64,000 bases of DNA from Gemmatimonadaceae bacterium. Lineage in GTDB: Bacteria > Gemmatimonadota > Gemmatimonadetes > Gemmatimonadales > Gemmatimonadaceae. The DNA lies in NCBI GenBank assembly GCA_020846935.1, contig JADLCY010000013.1, forward strand, positions 1 to 64,000, given 5' to 3'. How positions within the stretch are numbered: the first letter of the stretch is position 1; each line of letters starts with the position of its first letter. The notes beneath the pieces are model-generated. The model did not search any database and had not been told where the DNA came from. It was given only the letters and a program-made list of their open reading frames with translations. The position numbers and the translations under genes were made by a program. Shown here in pieces: positions 25,013 to 34,604 of the stretch.

Positions 25013-26302
25013 TCAGCGCGCGGGCACTCGCGTGATGCGGGCGCCTAACGCGTTCAGGCGCTCATCCACGCGTTCGTAGCCGCGCTCGATCTGCCCGGCG
25101 TTGTTGATGGTGCTGTTTCCGTCGGCGCACAACGCGGCCAGCAGCATGGCCATGCCCGCGCGAATGTCCGGCGACTCCACTTTGGCACCCCGCAGCCTCG
25201 ACGGCCCGGAGACGATCACGCGGTGCGGATCGCACAGCACGATCCGCGCGCCCATCGAGATGAGCTTGTCGACGAAGAACATCCGCGACTCGAACATCTT
25301 CTCGAACATGAGGATCAGGCCCTCGCACTGCGTGGCGGTGACGATGGCGATCGACATGACATCGGCCGGGAACGCGGGCCAGGGCTGGTCCTCGAGCTTG
25401 GGGACGTGGCCCCCCAGATCTTCGCGGATGCGGCGACTCTGCTCGGCCGGGACGACCAAGTCCTCGCCATCGATCCGACAGGTGATGCCGAGCCGCTCGA
25501 ACCCCATGAGAATACTGCGCAGGTGTTCCACGCCCGCCCGCGTGATCCTCAGTTCGGAGCGTGTGACGGCCGCCAGCCCGATGAACGAGCCGACCTCGAT
25601 GTGGTCAGGCCCGATGCGGTGGGTCGCGGCGCCAAGCGCGGCACCGCCGTGGATGGTGAGCGTGTTGGTGCCGATGCCGTCGATCCGGGCGCCCAGGGCG
25701 ACGAGGAAGTTGGCGAGATCCTGCACATGCGGTTCACTCGCCGCATTGCGCAGCAGGGTGGTCCCCTCGGCGGCCACGGCCGCCATCAGGGCGTTTTCGG
25801 TGGCCGTCACGCTGGGCTCATCGAGAAAGACGTCCGCACCTCGCAGTTTGGGCGCGCGAAACTCGTATCGGTCACCGGCGGAAACCGTGGCGCCGAGCTG
25901 TTCGAAGGCAAGGAAGTGCGTGTCGACGCGACGGCGGCCGATCACGTCGCCGCCAGGCGGTGGCAGCACGGCGTGTCCTCGGCGGGCGAGCAGCGGGCCG
26001 GCAAGAAGGATCGACGCGCGGATCTTTGCGCAGATCTCCGGATCGAGGTCATCGGAGGTGAGTCGCCGTGCCGCGACGTGCAGCTCGTTGTGGCCCGTCC
26101 AGTCGGCCTCGGCGCCGACGCTCCGCACCAGGTCGACGAGCGTTTCGGTGTCGCGAATGCGCGGCACGTTGCGCAGGATCACCGGATGTTCGGTAAGCAG
26201 GCACGCCGCAATGATGGGGAGCGCGGCGTTCTTGTTGCCCGCCGGCTCGATGGAGCCCGAGAGCGTGTGGCCGCCTTCGACGATGTATTGAACGGGTGCC
26301 AT
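25013..26302 (-). CDS. murA: UDP-N-acetylglucosamine 1-carboxyvinyltransferase, Cys-to-Asp type
   Basis: A 429-aa enzyme for the first committed step of peptidoglycan synthesis, transferring enolpyruvate from PEP to UDP-GlcNAc. It starts with a family-type N-terminus ([20 protein letters not shown], with the catalytic Lys), and has [15 protein letters not shown] and [12 protein letters not shown]-like ends. The active-site loop reads [16 protein letters not shown]: residue 119 is Asp where E. coli has Cys115. Asp at this position is known from fosfomycin-resistant MurA (for example mycobacteria, chlamydiae), so this enzyme should resist fosfomycin. It is otherwise intact. Confidence 0.96.
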   Translation of the reverse strand: MAPVQYIVEGGHTLSGSIEPAGNKNAALPIIAACLLTEHPVILRNVPRIRDTETLVDLVRSVGAEADWTGHNELHVAARRLTSDDLDPEICAKIRASILLAGPLLARRGHAVLPPPGGDVIGRRRVDTHFLAFEQLGATVSAGDRYEFRAPKLRGADVFLDEPSVTATENALMAAVAAEGTTLLRNAASEPHVQDLANFLVALGARIDGIGTNTLTIHGGAALGAATHRIGPDHIEVGSFIGLAAVTRSELRITRAGVEHLRSILMGFERLGITCRIDGEDLVVPAEQSRRIREDLGGHVPKLEDQPWPAFPADVMSIAIVTATQCEGLILMFEKMFESRMFFVDKLISMGARIVLCDPHRVIVSGPSRLRGAKVESPDIRAGMAMLLAALCADGNSTINNAGQIERGYERVDERLNALGARITRVPAR

Positions 26303-26324
26303 GCGATGCGTGGGAGGTTCGCGA

Positions 26325-26354
26325 ATAATGCCCGGAGGCAGGGGCCGATCTCAA
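26325..26354 (-). promoter_or_regulatory. putative murA promoter
   Basis: Minus strand: TTGAGA (26349-26354), 18-bp spacer, CATTAT (26325-26330), start expected about 16 nt before the murA ATG. On the plus strand a TATAGA hexamer (26394-26399) could serve the divergent gene at 26440, but its -35 is poor. Confidence 0.5.
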
Positions 26355-26439
26355 GCGTCTTCCCCGCGTCTCTGCGACCGGCGGCTTCCGGGATATAGAT
26401 TGCTCGCGTCGTCCGGGAACCTTCCCCACCTCACCTTCG

Positions 26440-27054
26440 ATGCTCCACTCTTTCGACCTGCCCTTCGCCCTCCAGGTGGCCCCCACGGTCCAGCACGTGA
26501 TCATTGAGCGCACGTGGCTCGACCAGGTGGCTACTGTGGGCCAGAGCCTCGTGTCCCTGCTGGTGCTGTTCATGCTCGTGGCGGCGACGTTCACGCTGTT
26601 CGCATTGCGTCGCGCCCTCGACGAGTTGTCGCGACTGGTCAAGTCGACCTCGGCGGACATCACCGGTGCGGTCCACGATGCGCGCGTGGTGGTGGAAGAG
26701 ATCCGCAACCTGTCGGGCCGCGTGCGCGGCACCGCGGACGTGGTGCGCGCCGGCGTGCGGCGGGCGCGCGGTTTCGTCGAGAAGAAGGTGCGCGAAGACG
26801 CGGACGACCCGGACCAGCCGCGCGAGAGAGTGGAGCGTCGCGAACGCGAAGACAGACCGCCACGCGTGTACGAGGAGCAGTCGATGGCGGAGATGAATCG
26901 CGACGAGCGCGCGCTCCGCAAGCGACGGCGGCGCCGCCGTGGTGGCGAACGGGGCGAACGGGGCGAGCGGGGTGAGCGCTCGCGCCCGCCTGGCGAGGGC
27001 GGGGGCAGCGAGCGTGGCGGTGGAGATGGCGGATCAGGCGAGGGTGGCGAGTAG
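26440..27054 (+). CDS. membrane-anchored protein with Arg/Gly-rich tail, unknown function
   Basis: A 204-aa protein that I cannot assign firmly. It has one TM segment (residues 33-53, SLVSLLVLFMLVAATFTLFAL). A helical region follows (LDELSRLVKSTSADITGAV, VVVEEIRNLSGRVRGTADV) that resembles DUF948-type membrane proteins. The C-terminal third is highly charged and ends in repeats of Gly-Glu-Arg and Gly-rich sequence (26938-27050), likely disordered and possibly RNA- or anion-binding. It is divergent from murA and 3 nt ahead of the next gene, so the two form a unit. Confidence 0.8.
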   Translation: MLHSFDLPFALQVAPTVQHVIIERTWLDQVATVGQSLVSLLVLFMLVAATFTLFALRRALDELSRLVKSTSADITGAVHDARVVVEEIRNLSGRVRGTADVVRAGVRRARGFVEKKVREDADDPDQPRERVERREREDRPPRVYEEQSMAEMNRDERALRKRRRRRRGGERGERGERGERSRPPGEGGGSERGGGDGGSGEGGE

Positions 27055-27057
27055 CGC

Positions 27058-27963
27058 GTGCGGCTGCTCCTTGCCGCGGTAGCGCTGATCTGCCTGACGC
27101 CAGACATCGCCTGGGCGTGGACGCCGGGCACACACGTGTACCTCGGTGACGCGGTTCTCCGCTCGCTCCACCTCCTGCCGGGATCCGTGGCCGAGCTGCT
27201 GAACGCGTTTCCGTTCGACTTCCTCTACGGATCGATCGCGGCCGACACCAGCATCGCCAAGAAGTACGCTGCCGCCGGGCGGCACTGTCATTCCTGGAGC
27301 GTGGGGATGGAGATTCTCGATCGGGCGCGCGACGAGGCGATGCGCGCCTTCGCGTTCGGATATCTCGCCCACCTGGCGGCCGACGCCATTGCCCACAACT
27401 ACTTCGTTCCACGACAGCTCGCGGTGACCTCGGCGACCGCCGCCCTGGGGCACAGCTACTGGGAGATCCGCTTCGAGACGCATCTCGGTGACAGCTCCGC
27501 GCACCGGGCAAGGGAGCTGATCCTGCTCGATCACTCGCGGGCCGATGGGCACCTCGATCGCATCCTGAGCCCGACGATCTTTTCCACGCCAACCAACCGC
27601 CGGATCTTTCGGGGCATGGTGCGCGTGACGGACATGGAGTCGTGGCAACGCGCGTTCCGGCTCGCCAAGGTCCATTCGCGCTTCGACCTGCCGGGGGCGC
27701 AGGTGGGGACCTACCTCGACCGTGCCTTCGACTTCATCGTGGACCTGTACCAGCGCATGGACGCCTCCGACCCATGGCAGCTGGACCCGTCCGGAGAAGA
27801 CCAGCTCCGGCTCGCAAAACGCGTCCGGCGCGAGACGCTGCGGGTTGGGGGCGAAGACGCGCTGCTGGCCGAGGCCGACCGACGGTTCGGCCTGCCGCAG
27901 ACGCGACTGGCCTTTGCCGGCCACCTGACGCCCCCGCTCTTCCTCGGCGCTGCGGGCCGTTAG
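27058..27963 (+). CDS. zinc-dependent phospholipase C-like exported protein
   Basis: A 301-aa protein from GTG 27058. It has a signal peptide (hydrophobic residues 3-20, likely cut after WA) with mature start WTPGTHVYLGDAVL. The N-terminal Trp and the spaced histidines (WTPGTHVYLG, HCHSWSVG, FGYLAHLAADAIAHNYFVP) match the alpha-helical zinc-dependent phospholipase C / S1-P1 nuclease-like fold. Activity on lipids is not proven. The C-terminal half has no known motif. It starts 3 nt after the previous gene and converges with gatB. Confidence 0.82.
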   Translation: MRLLLAAVALICLTPDIAWAWTPGTHVYLGDAVLRSLHLLPGSVAELLNAFPFDFLYGSIAADTSIAKKYAAAGRHCHSWSVGMEILDRARDEAMRAFAFGYLAHLAADAIAHNYFVPRQLAVTSATAALGHSYWEIRFETHLGDSSAHRARELILLDHSRADGHLDRILSPTIFSTPTNRRIFRGMVRVTDMESWQRAFRLAKVHSRFDLPGAQVGTYLDRAFDFIVDLYQRMDASDPWQLDPSGEDQLRLAKRVRRETLRVGGEDALLAEADRRFGLPQTRLAFAGHLTPPLFLGAAGR

Positions 27964-27969
27964 GCAGTC

Positions 27970-29406
27970 TCAGCGCGCCGCACGCTCGCTGACAAGCGCG
28001 CTCACGCGACGCGGGTCCGCGCGGCCTCCCGAGGCCTTCATGACGGCACCCACGAGCGGGCCGAGGAGCTTCTTCTCCCCTGCGACAAGGCGACGGACCT
28101 CGTCGGGGTGGGCAGCGATCACCGCGTCGACCCACGAAACGAGGGCGCCGTCGTCGCTCACCTGGACGAGTCCCTCGCGCTCGGCCACCATGCGCGAGGA
28201 AGCGCCGGGCTCGCGCAGCAGTACGTCAAAGACCTTCCGCGCCGCAGTCCGGCTGAGCGTGCCCGTCTTCACGAGTTCCAGCAGCGAGGCCAGCTCCCCC
28301 GGCGGTATCGGGAAGTCGGCGATGAACGCCCGGGACGTGTTGAGCCACGCCAGCACCTCGCCCATGACCCATGTCGCCACAGCCTTGCCGTCGCCGAGCT
28401 GCCCCGCGGCGGCCTCGTAGTAGTCGGCCAGCGCCCGGCTCGCCGTCAGCACACCAGCATCGTATTCACTGATGCCAAACGCGCGCTGCAGCCGCTCACG
28501 TCGCGCCAGTGGCAGCTCCGGGAGGTCCGACCGTCGCGCCTCGATCCATGCGGCCTCGAGAACCAGCGGGGGCAGGTCCGGCTCCGGAAAGTACCGGTAG
28601 TCGTGGCTCTCCTCCTTGGACCTCTGCGGCCGCACCTCGTTGCGCGCCGCGTCCCACAGGAGCGTCTCCGACACCACGCGCTCCCCACGTTCGAGCGTCG
28701 CCACCTGGCGCTCGAACTCCACCTCGATCGCCCGCTCGACGGCGGAGAACGAGTTCATGTTCTTGATCTCGGCCTTCATGCCAAGCGTCGCGGCGCCGCG
28801 CGGGCGCACACTCACGTTGGCGTCGACCCGAAGGCTTCCCTCCTCCATGTTGGCATCGCTCACCTCGGTGTACTCGAGGATGGCCTTGAGGCGCAGGAGG
28901 TATTCGCGTGCGTCAGAGGCGCTGCGAAGGTCGGGGTCGCTTACGATCTCGACGAGGGGAGTGCCGGCGCGATTGAGGTCGATGGCGGAGGCTCCGGGGA
29001 AGCGGTCATGGATCGACTTGCCCGCGTCCTCCTCCATGTGAACGCGCGTGATGCCCACCGCCCCACCACCGGGCAGGGGAATGGCGCCACCGGTGGCCAG
29101 CGGACGATCGAACTGCGAGATCTGGTAGCCCTTGGGCAGGTCGGGATAGAAGTAATTCTTGCGCGCGAAGAGGGAGACTGGATGCACCGTGCAACCCAGG
29201 GCGAGCGACGTCCGCGTCGCCAGTTCCACCGCGCGCTCATTGAGCACCGGCAGCGCTCCCGGGAGCCCGAGGCACACCGGGCACGTGTTGCGATTCGGTG
29301 CGTCCCCAAACGACGTGGAGCAACCGCAGAAGATCTTGGTCTGCGTCTTGAGCTGCACGTGCACCTCGAGCCCGACGACGAGCTCCCATCGATCATGCGC
29401 GCTCAT
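27970..29406 (-). CDS. gatB: Asp-tRNA(Asn)/Glu-tRNA(Gln) amidotransferase subunit B
   Basis: A 478-aa subunit that binds misacylated Glu-tRNA-Gln or Asp-tRNA-Asn and the kinase step. N-terminal GLEVHVQLKTQTKIFCGCST, CPVCLGLPGALPVLN and the catalytic-base region are canonical (KNYFYPDLPKGYQISQFDRP split by a typical gap). The C-terminal YqeY-like tRNA-binding tail ends in PRRVSALVSERAAR. It overlaps gatA by 4 nt; gene order is gatC-gatA-gatB. The presence of GatCAB implies indirect charging of Gln and/or Asn tRNA. Confidence 0.97.
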   Translation of the reverse strand: MSAHDRWELVVGLEVHVQLKTQTKIFCGCSTSFGDAPNRNTCPVCLGLPGALPVLNERAVELATRTSLALGCTVHPVSLFARKNYFYPDLPKGYQISQFDRPLATGGAIPLPGGGAVGITRVHMEEDAGKSIHDRFPGASAIDLNRAGTPLVEIVSDPDLRSASDAREYLLRLKAILEYTEVSDANMEEGSLRVDANVSVRPRGAATLGMKAEIKNMNSFSAVERAIEVEFERQVATLERGERVVSETLLWDAARNEVRPQRSKEESHDYRYFPEPDLPPLVLEAAWIEARRSDLPELPLARRERLQRAFGISEYDAGVLTASRALADYYEAAAGQLGDGKAVATWVMGEVLAWLNTSRAFIADFPIPPGELASLLELVKTGTLSRTAARKVFDVLLREPGASSRMVAEREGLVQVSDDGALVSWVDAVIAAHPDEVRRLVAGEKKLLGPLVGAVMKASGGRADPRRVSALVSERAAR

Positions 29407-30860
29407 GCTGCCTCGAGGCGCGCGCGCTCGATGGTGTACCCGGCGGCGAGCATACGCACCTCGTCGAACGGTGCGGCCATCAGCTGCACTCCGATCGGCA
29501 AGCCGTCGACGTGCCCCGCCGGCACCGACATGGCCGGCAGGCCGGCGAGGTTCGCGGTGACCGTGAAGATGTCGCTCAGGTACATCTCGTAGGGGTCGCT
29601 CATCGCGCCGAGGGCAAACGCCGGCGATGGCGTGGTGGGTGTGAGCAGGACGTGGACCCCTTCGGCAAACACACGCGCGAAGTCGTCAGCGATGAGACGG
29701 CGCACCTGCATGGCCTTTCCATAGTACGCGTCGTAGTAGCCGGCAGAGAGCGCGTAGGTGCCGAGCAGGATCCGACGCGTGACTTCGGGCCCGAAGCCGA
29801 CGGATCGTGTGCCCTCGTACATGCCGCGCAGCCCGCCCGGGCCTTCCACCCGCGCGCCGTACCGCACCCCATCGAACCGCGACAGGTTGGACGATGCCTC
29901 GGCGGGGGCGAGCACGTAGTACGCGGGGATGGCGAGGTCCGTGTGCGGGAGCGACACCTCGCGCACCTGCGCACCTTGTTCGCGGAGGTGGTCGAGTGCA
30001 ACCTCGCATGCTTCGGCGATGCGCGGGTCCAGCGACGCGGGGAAGTACTCGCGTGGCCGTCCAACGACAACGCCAAGGAGCGGCGCGTCCCCGGCCGCAC
30101 GCAACGACGGTACCGGATGCACGGCGGACGTCGCATCGCGCAGGTCGTGGCCAGCGATCACCTGCAGCCCAAGCGCCGCGTCATCGACCGAGGCGCCGAA
30201 CACGCCCACCTGATCGAGCGACGAGGCGAATGCCACGAGTCCGTACCGAGAGACGCGTCCGTACGTCGGTTTCACCCCGACCACGCCGCAGAACGCCGCG
30301 GGCTGACGTACCGAGCCTCCCGTTTCCGAGCCAAGCGCAATGCGACACAAACCGGCGGCGACAGCCGCGGCGCTCCCGCCTGACGAGCCTCCGGGTACCC
30401 GCGTGGGGTCGACAGGGTTGCGCGTGGGTCCGAATGCGCTGTGTTCGGTGGACGAACCCATCGCGAACTCGTCGAGGTTTGTCTTGCCGAGAATCACGGC
30501 GCCCTGCGCTCGGAGGCGTCGCACGGCCGTGGCCTCGAACGGACTGACGTAACCCTCGAGCACCCGCGATGCGCAGGTCGTGGGCAGGTGCTCGGTCACC
30601 AGGTTGTCCTTGATCGCGACCGGCACGCCGGCCAACGCGCCAGCGACGCCACGCGCGGCATCAGCATCCACCGCCTCAGCCTGCGCCCGCGTCCACGCGC
30701 GATCGCAGCCGAGCAGGATGTTGAGTCCGTCGCGGTCGTTCGCGCCGATCATGTCGGCAAGGGCAAACGCTTCATTGGCGGCGACGAGTGCGCTCACCTC
30801 GCCGGCCGCGACGCGCTCGCGCTGCGACGCCGCCGATCCCTGTGCCCGATCCGGTGTCAC
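29403..30860 (-). CDS. gatA: Asp-tRNA(Asn)/Glu-tRNA(Gln) amidotransferase subunit A
   Basis: A 485-aa amidase-signature enzyme supplying ammonia from glutamine. The catalytic Lys lies in GVPVAIKDNLVTE, and the Ser pair in PGGSSGGSAAAVAAGLCRIA and LGSETGGSVRQPAAFCG. The conserved KPTYGRVSRYGLVAFASSLD and the C-terminal LPAMSVPAGHVDGLPIGVQL follow. Length is typical. It overlaps gatC and gatB by 4 nt at each end. Confidence 0.97.
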   Translation of the reverse strand: MTPDRAQGSAASQRERVAAGEVSALVAANEAFALADMIGANDRDGLNILLGCDRAWTRAQAEAVDADAARGVAGALAGVPVAIKDNLVTEHLPTTCASRVLEGYVSPFEATAVRRLRAQGAVILGKTNLDEFAMGSSTEHSAFGPTRNPVDPTRVPGGSSGGSAAAVAAGLCRIALGSETGGSVRQPAAFCGVVGVKPTYGRVSRYGLVAFASSLDQVGVFGASVDDAALGLQVIAGHDLRDATSAVHPVPSLRAAGDAPLLGVVVGRPREYFPASLDPRIAEACEVALDHLREQGAQVREVSLPHTDLAIPAYYVLAPAEASSNLSRFDGVRYGARVEGPGGLRGMYEGTRSVGFGPEVTRRILLGTYALSAGYYDAYYGKAMQVRRLIADDFARVFAEGVHVLLTPTTPSPAFALGAMSDPYEMYLSDIFTVTANLAGLPAMSVPAGHVDGLPIGVQLMAAPFDEVRMLAAGYTIERARLEAA

Positions 30861-31162
30861 GCGTCCGTGCCCTCATGCGCGGCGAGGCGCGGCACGAGGA
30901 AGAACCCGTCGCGCGAGGACGGCGCAAATGCGTCCAGCGGGCAGCGCAATGGATCGGCCGAAGGCTCGTCACTGCGCAGCAGGCGGCTCGCCCCCGGAGG
31001 GCCGGCCATGGGCGCGATGCCGGTGGTGTCCACGGCGCGCAGCACCTCCATGTGCGCCAGGATCCCATTGAGCTCCTGCGCGAGGGCCGCGGTGCGCGAC
31101 GGGTCGAGCCCAAGTCGCGCCAGCGCCGCCACGTGGCGCACGTCACGTTCGTCGACCGACAT
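30857..31162 (-). CDS. gatC: Asp-tRNA(Asn)/Glu-tRNA(Gln) amidotransferase subunit C
   Basis: A 101-aa small subunit that stabilises GatA and links it to GatB. It begins VDERDVRHVAALARLGLDPS, the family start, and includes LNGILAHMEVLRAVDTTGIAP, PLRCPLDAFAPSSRDGFFLV and a short C-terminal end. It starts directly after pcrA's stop on the same strand (adjacent at 31162/31163), so helicase and amidotransferase genes probably share a transcript. Confidence 0.95.
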   Translation of the reverse strand: MSVDERDVRHVAALARLGLDPSRTAALAQELNGILAHMEVLRAVDTTGIAPMAGPPGASRLLRSDEPSADPLRCPLDAFAPSSRDGFFLVPRLAAHEGTDA

Positions 31163-33469
31163 TCAGTCCATTCCTCGCGTGAGGCTGGCGTGTGCGACGA
31201 CGAGGCGCTTGCGCCCGACCTCCTCGTCATCGAAATCGATGGTGACCTTGGCATCGCGGCCGTGGCCGGACACTTCGGCGATCGCGCCACCGCCGAACTT
31301 TGCATGCTGCACACGCTCGCCAACGACATAGCGCGGCGCGTCCTGCGACTCGTCCTCGATCGTGGGGACGCTGGCCACGCGGACCGGTGACCCCTGCCGT
31401 CTCGGTGTGGGAGCGGCTGGCGCGAAGTCGTCATCGAACCAGGGTCGCGCCGCGCGTCCCCAGGAGGCCTCGCCGTCACCAGCGGGCGCCGACGAGCGCA
31501 AGCGCGGTGTGGAGCGTGCCACCAGGAGCGCCGGTGGAATCTCCCGGAGAAAACTGGACGGCATTGATGGCATGAACTCGCCGTTTCGCCGGCGCCCACG
31601 GGCGTGCGTGATGAACAGCGTATCCTCGGCGCGGGTGATGCCCACATAGAACAAGCGTCGCTCTTCCTCGAGAGCCGAGAGCTGCTCGCGCGAGCGAGCG
31701 AGCGGGAAGAGTCCTTCTTCGACGCCGGTCACGTAGACGACGGGGAACTCCAGTCCCTTCGCGTTATGCATCGTCATGAGGGTCACGGCATCGGCACCGG
31801 CGGCCAGGCCATCGAGGCCGGTGACGAGCGACGCGCGCTGAAGGAAGAGGTCGAGTGGCGTGAGTCCGACTTCCCCTCCCTCATCCACCACGGTCTCCGC
31901 GGCGCCCGCCACCAGTTCGCGGACGTTCTCAACGCGTTCGACGCCCTCCGGGCCTTCGGCACGCAGGTGATCCAGGTATCCGACGCTTTCGATGACCTCT
32001 CGCAGGACCGCATCGACGGACGCATCCTTTGCCAATTCGCGCACGCGAAGGATGAGGCGGGCAAAGGCCTCGAGTGCGTTGCGCGCGGCCGGGCGAAACG
32101 GCGTGACGGCGAACGGATCGAGCGCCATTTCCAGCAGCGGACGTTTGGCGTCGAAAGCCGCGGTGGCCAGGGCTTCGATGGTCGTATCGCCAACCCCCCG
32201 TCGGGGCACGGTGACCGCGCGACGAAACGCCTCATCGTCGGCGGGATTCGCGATGAGCTTGAGGTACGCCATCAGGTCGCGGATCTCGCGCCGATCGTAG
32301 AAGCGCACGGCGCCAACGAGCCGGTACGGCATGCCCTGACGCCGCAGCGACTCTTCCATCGCGCGGCTCTGCGCATTGGTGCGGTAGAGGATCGCAAAGT
32401 CGCGGAGCGGCCGACTTCGTGAGGCGTAGCGACGCGCCTGAATGTCGCCCATCACGAAGTCGGCCTCGTCGCGCTCGTCGAGGCACGCCACCGTGACGAC
32501 CGCGTCGCCGGCGGCCCGCGTGGTGCGCAGCGTCTTGCCGCGTCGTTCGGTGTTCGCCAGGATGGCGCAATTCGCCACGGCGAGAATCTGCGGCGTCGAG
32601 CGGTAGTTCTCCTCGAGGCGCACGACGTGGGCGCCGGGGAAGTCGTGCTCGAAGTCCAGGATGTTCCGCACGTCGGCACCGCGCCATCCGTAGATCGACT
32701 GATCGTCGTCACCGACCACCACCAGATTGCCTCGCGGTCCGGCCACCTGCACGGCGAACTGATACTGCGCCGAGTTTGTGTCCTGGTATTCGTCGATGAG
32801 GATGTAGCGGAAGCGCTCACGAATCGCGTGGAGCACGTGGTCGTGCCGCGTCAGCAGTTCGACCGGCAAGGTCAGCAGGTGGTCGAATGTGACGGCGTTG
32901 GCCTGGCGCATCGCCGGTTCCAACTCGCGGTAGACGGCGGCGACATCCCTGGAGAACGGGTCCGCGGCTGACGTGGCAAACGCCTCCGGCGAGACGAGCC
33001 GGTTCATCGCATCGGACATCGCGTGGGCGATGGCCTGCGGGGGGCGCTCCTTTGGCGCGATGCGCAGACGCTCCATGATGCGCTTGATCGCTCCAAGCGT
33101 ATCGTCTTCGTCGTAGATCGTGAAGCTGGACGTGCGCCCCACGAGACTGGCGTAGTTGCGCACGAGCCGTGCGCCCACCGAGTGAAAGGTGCCGCACCAC
33201 ATGCCGACCGGATCGCGACCGAGGAGGCGCCCGATCCTGCCCTTCATCTCGTTGGCCGCCTTGTTGGTGAACGTGACCGCGAGAACGGACCCCGGATGCA
33301 CGCCCCGCTGGCGGATGAGATGCGCGATCCGCGTGGTGAGCACTCGTGTCTTGCCCGAGCCGGCGCCGGCGAGCACGAGGAGCGCGCCGTCACCGTACAG
33401 CACCGCCTCGCGCTGCGCCGGATTCAATCCATCGAGGTACGACGTCTCGCGGGGTGGGGCAACCGTCAT
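31163..33469 (-). CDS. pcrA: ATP-dependent DNA helicase PcrA/UvrD
   Basis: A 768-aa SF1A 3'-5' helicase for nucleotide excision and mismatch repair and for removing RecA filaments. It shows the N-terminal LNPAQREAVLYGDGALLVLA, Walker A AGAGSGKTRVL (residues 34-44), motif Ia TFTNKAANEMKGR, motif II DEYQDTNSAQYQ, GDDDQSIYGWRGA (III), and VTLMTMHNAKGLEFPVVYVT (V) with RRLFYVGITRAED (VI). The C-terminal VGERVQHAKFGGGAI is the Tudor-like RNA polymerase-binding domain of the PcrA branch. The ATG at 33469 overlaps the kinase gene stop; the longer frame is shadow. Confidence 0.97.
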   Translation of the reverse strand: MTVAPPRETSYLDGLNPAQREAVLYGDGALLVLAGAGSGKTRVLTTRIAHLIRQRGVHPGSVLAVTFTNKAANEMKGRIGRLLGRDPVGMWCGTFHSVGARLVRNYASLVGRTSSFTIYDEDDTLGAIKRIMERLRIAPKERPPQAIAHAMSDAMNRLVSPEAFATSAADPFSRDVAAVYRELEPAMRQANAVTFDHLLTLPVELLTRHDHVLHAIRERFRYILIDEYQDTNSAQYQFAVQVAGPRGNLVVVGDDDQSIYGWRGADVRNILDFEHDFPGAHVVRLEENYRSTPQILAVANCAILANTERRGKTLRTTRAAGDAVVTVACLDERDEADFVMGDIQARRYASRSRPLRDFAILYRTNAQSRAMEESLRRQGMPYRLVGAVRFYDRREIRDLMAYLKLIANPADDEAFRRAVTVPRRGVGDTTIEALATAAFDAKRPLLEMALDPFAVTPFRPAARNALEAFARLILRVRELAKDASVDAVLREVIESVGYLDHLRAEGPEGVERVENVRELVAGAAETVVDEGGEVGLTPLDLFLQRASLVTGLDGLAAGADAVTLMTMHNAKGLEFPVVYVTGVEEGLFPLARSREQLSALEEERRLFYVGITRAEDTLFITHARGRRRNGEFMPSMPSSFLREIPPALLVARSTPRLRSSAPAGDGEASWGRAARPWFDDDFAPAAPTPRRQGSPVRVASVPTIEDESQDAPRYVVGERVQHAKFGGGAIAEVSGHGRDAKVTIDFDDEEVGRKRLVVAHASLTRGMD

Positions 33470-34602
33470 CCGGGAAAGGTAATCTGGAACGTCGCGCCGC
33501 GATCCGTGGGCAGCAGCACGATGGTGCCGCGATGCGACTCCTGCACGATGCGACGCGTGAGTGCGAGTCCGAGCCCCCACCCGTTCTGCTTCGTGGAGAA
33601 CCCGGCGTCGAAGATGCGACGTCGGAGTTCACGCGGCACGCCCGGCCCATCGTCGGCCACGACCAGCCGCACGGCCTCGGGCGTGCGCTCGACGGTGACC
33701 TGCACGCGCCCGCCTCGCCCGGCAAGCGCGTCGATCGCGTTCTTGAGCAGCGACTCGAGCGCCCACTCGAGCAACACGCTGTCGCCCTGGATCGTCGCGC
33801 CGCCGGCGTCCAGCTTGGTCTCGATCGAGACGGAGTGCGCAAGCGACGGGACCCGCGCGCGAAAGTAGTTGGCGACCTGCTCGGCGATGTGCGCCAGGTC
33901 CACCGTCTCCGAGCGCGGCGGCCGCCCGATGCGTTCGAAGCGATGGGCCACGCGCTCGAGGCGCACGAGGTCGCCCTCCATGTGCTCCAGCGCGCGCCCG
34001 GTCATCGCATCACCGTCGCGCTCGCGGAGCAGCTCGATCCAGCCGGCGAGCGAGGAGAGCGGCGTCCCGAGCTGGTGCGCCGACTCACGCGCCATGCCCG
34101 CCCAGACCCGCTCGCGATCGGCGTGGGCGCGCGTGCGGAATGCGTACACGGCGGCGAGCAGAATCAGCGCGAGAAACGCGGCCTGCAGGATCGGCACCAC
34201 GCGCAGTTCCTTCACGAGCGGCGTGACGCCGAAATGCAGCAGGCCGACGCCGGGCAGGATGATGGGTTCGTTCTCCAGGTCGAGTGCCGCGGCAAACTCG
34301 ATCAGGCGTGCGTCGTTGGGCTCGCGGTCGAATGGCGTGTTGACACTGGCCGTTGGCCGGCCGCGCACGTCGGTGATGACCACGGGCACGCCGGCCTCGC
34401 GGATGTGCTCCAGGATGTCGAAGAGCGCCGGCGTCGGATCGGCAGCCGTGTCCGAGATGGCCCGGTACACGCGCGCATAGATGCGCCCCTCACGCTCGGC
34501 CTCCCGGCGCAGGCTGGACACGACGCGCTGCGTGTAGAGCACGTACGATCCCAGCACGAGCGCCACCACGACGGCGATCACCACCGTGGCGCGCTGACGC
34601 AT
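33466..34602 (-). CDS. sensor histidine kinase, two TM helices
   Basis: A 378-aa kinase. TM1 is about residues 5-22 and TM2 about 136-155, flanking a periplasmic sensor of about 110 residues. The phosphoacceptor H176 is in ARESAHQLGTPLSSLAGW, an unusual HisKA variant seen in short kinases of this type. The ATPase domain has an N-box (SLLKNAIDAL), DDGPGVP and GWGLGLALTRRIV. No response regulator lies beside it, so the partner is unknown. It starts 3 nt after the serS stop and overlaps pcrA, hence is likely co-transcribed. The much longer upstream frame is shadow of serS. Confidence 0.93.
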   Translation of the reverse strand: MRQRATVVIAVVVALVLGSYVLYTQRVVSSLRREAEREGRIYARVYRAISDTAADPTPALFDILEHIREAGVPVVITDVRGRPTASVNTPFDREPNDARLIEFAAALDLENEPIILPGVGLLHFGVTPLVKELRVVPILQAAFLALILLAAVYAFRTRAHADRERVWAGMARESAHQLGTPLSSLAGWIELLRERDGDAMTGRALEHMEGDLVRLERVAHRFERIGRPPRSETVDLAHIAEQVANYFRARVPSLAHSVSIETKLDAGGATIQGDSVLLEWALESLLKNAIDALAGRGGRVQVTVERTPEAVRLVVADDGPGVPRELRRRIFDAGFSTKQNGWGLGLALTRRIVQESHRGTIVLLPTDRGATFQITFPG

Positions 34603-34604
34603 GG

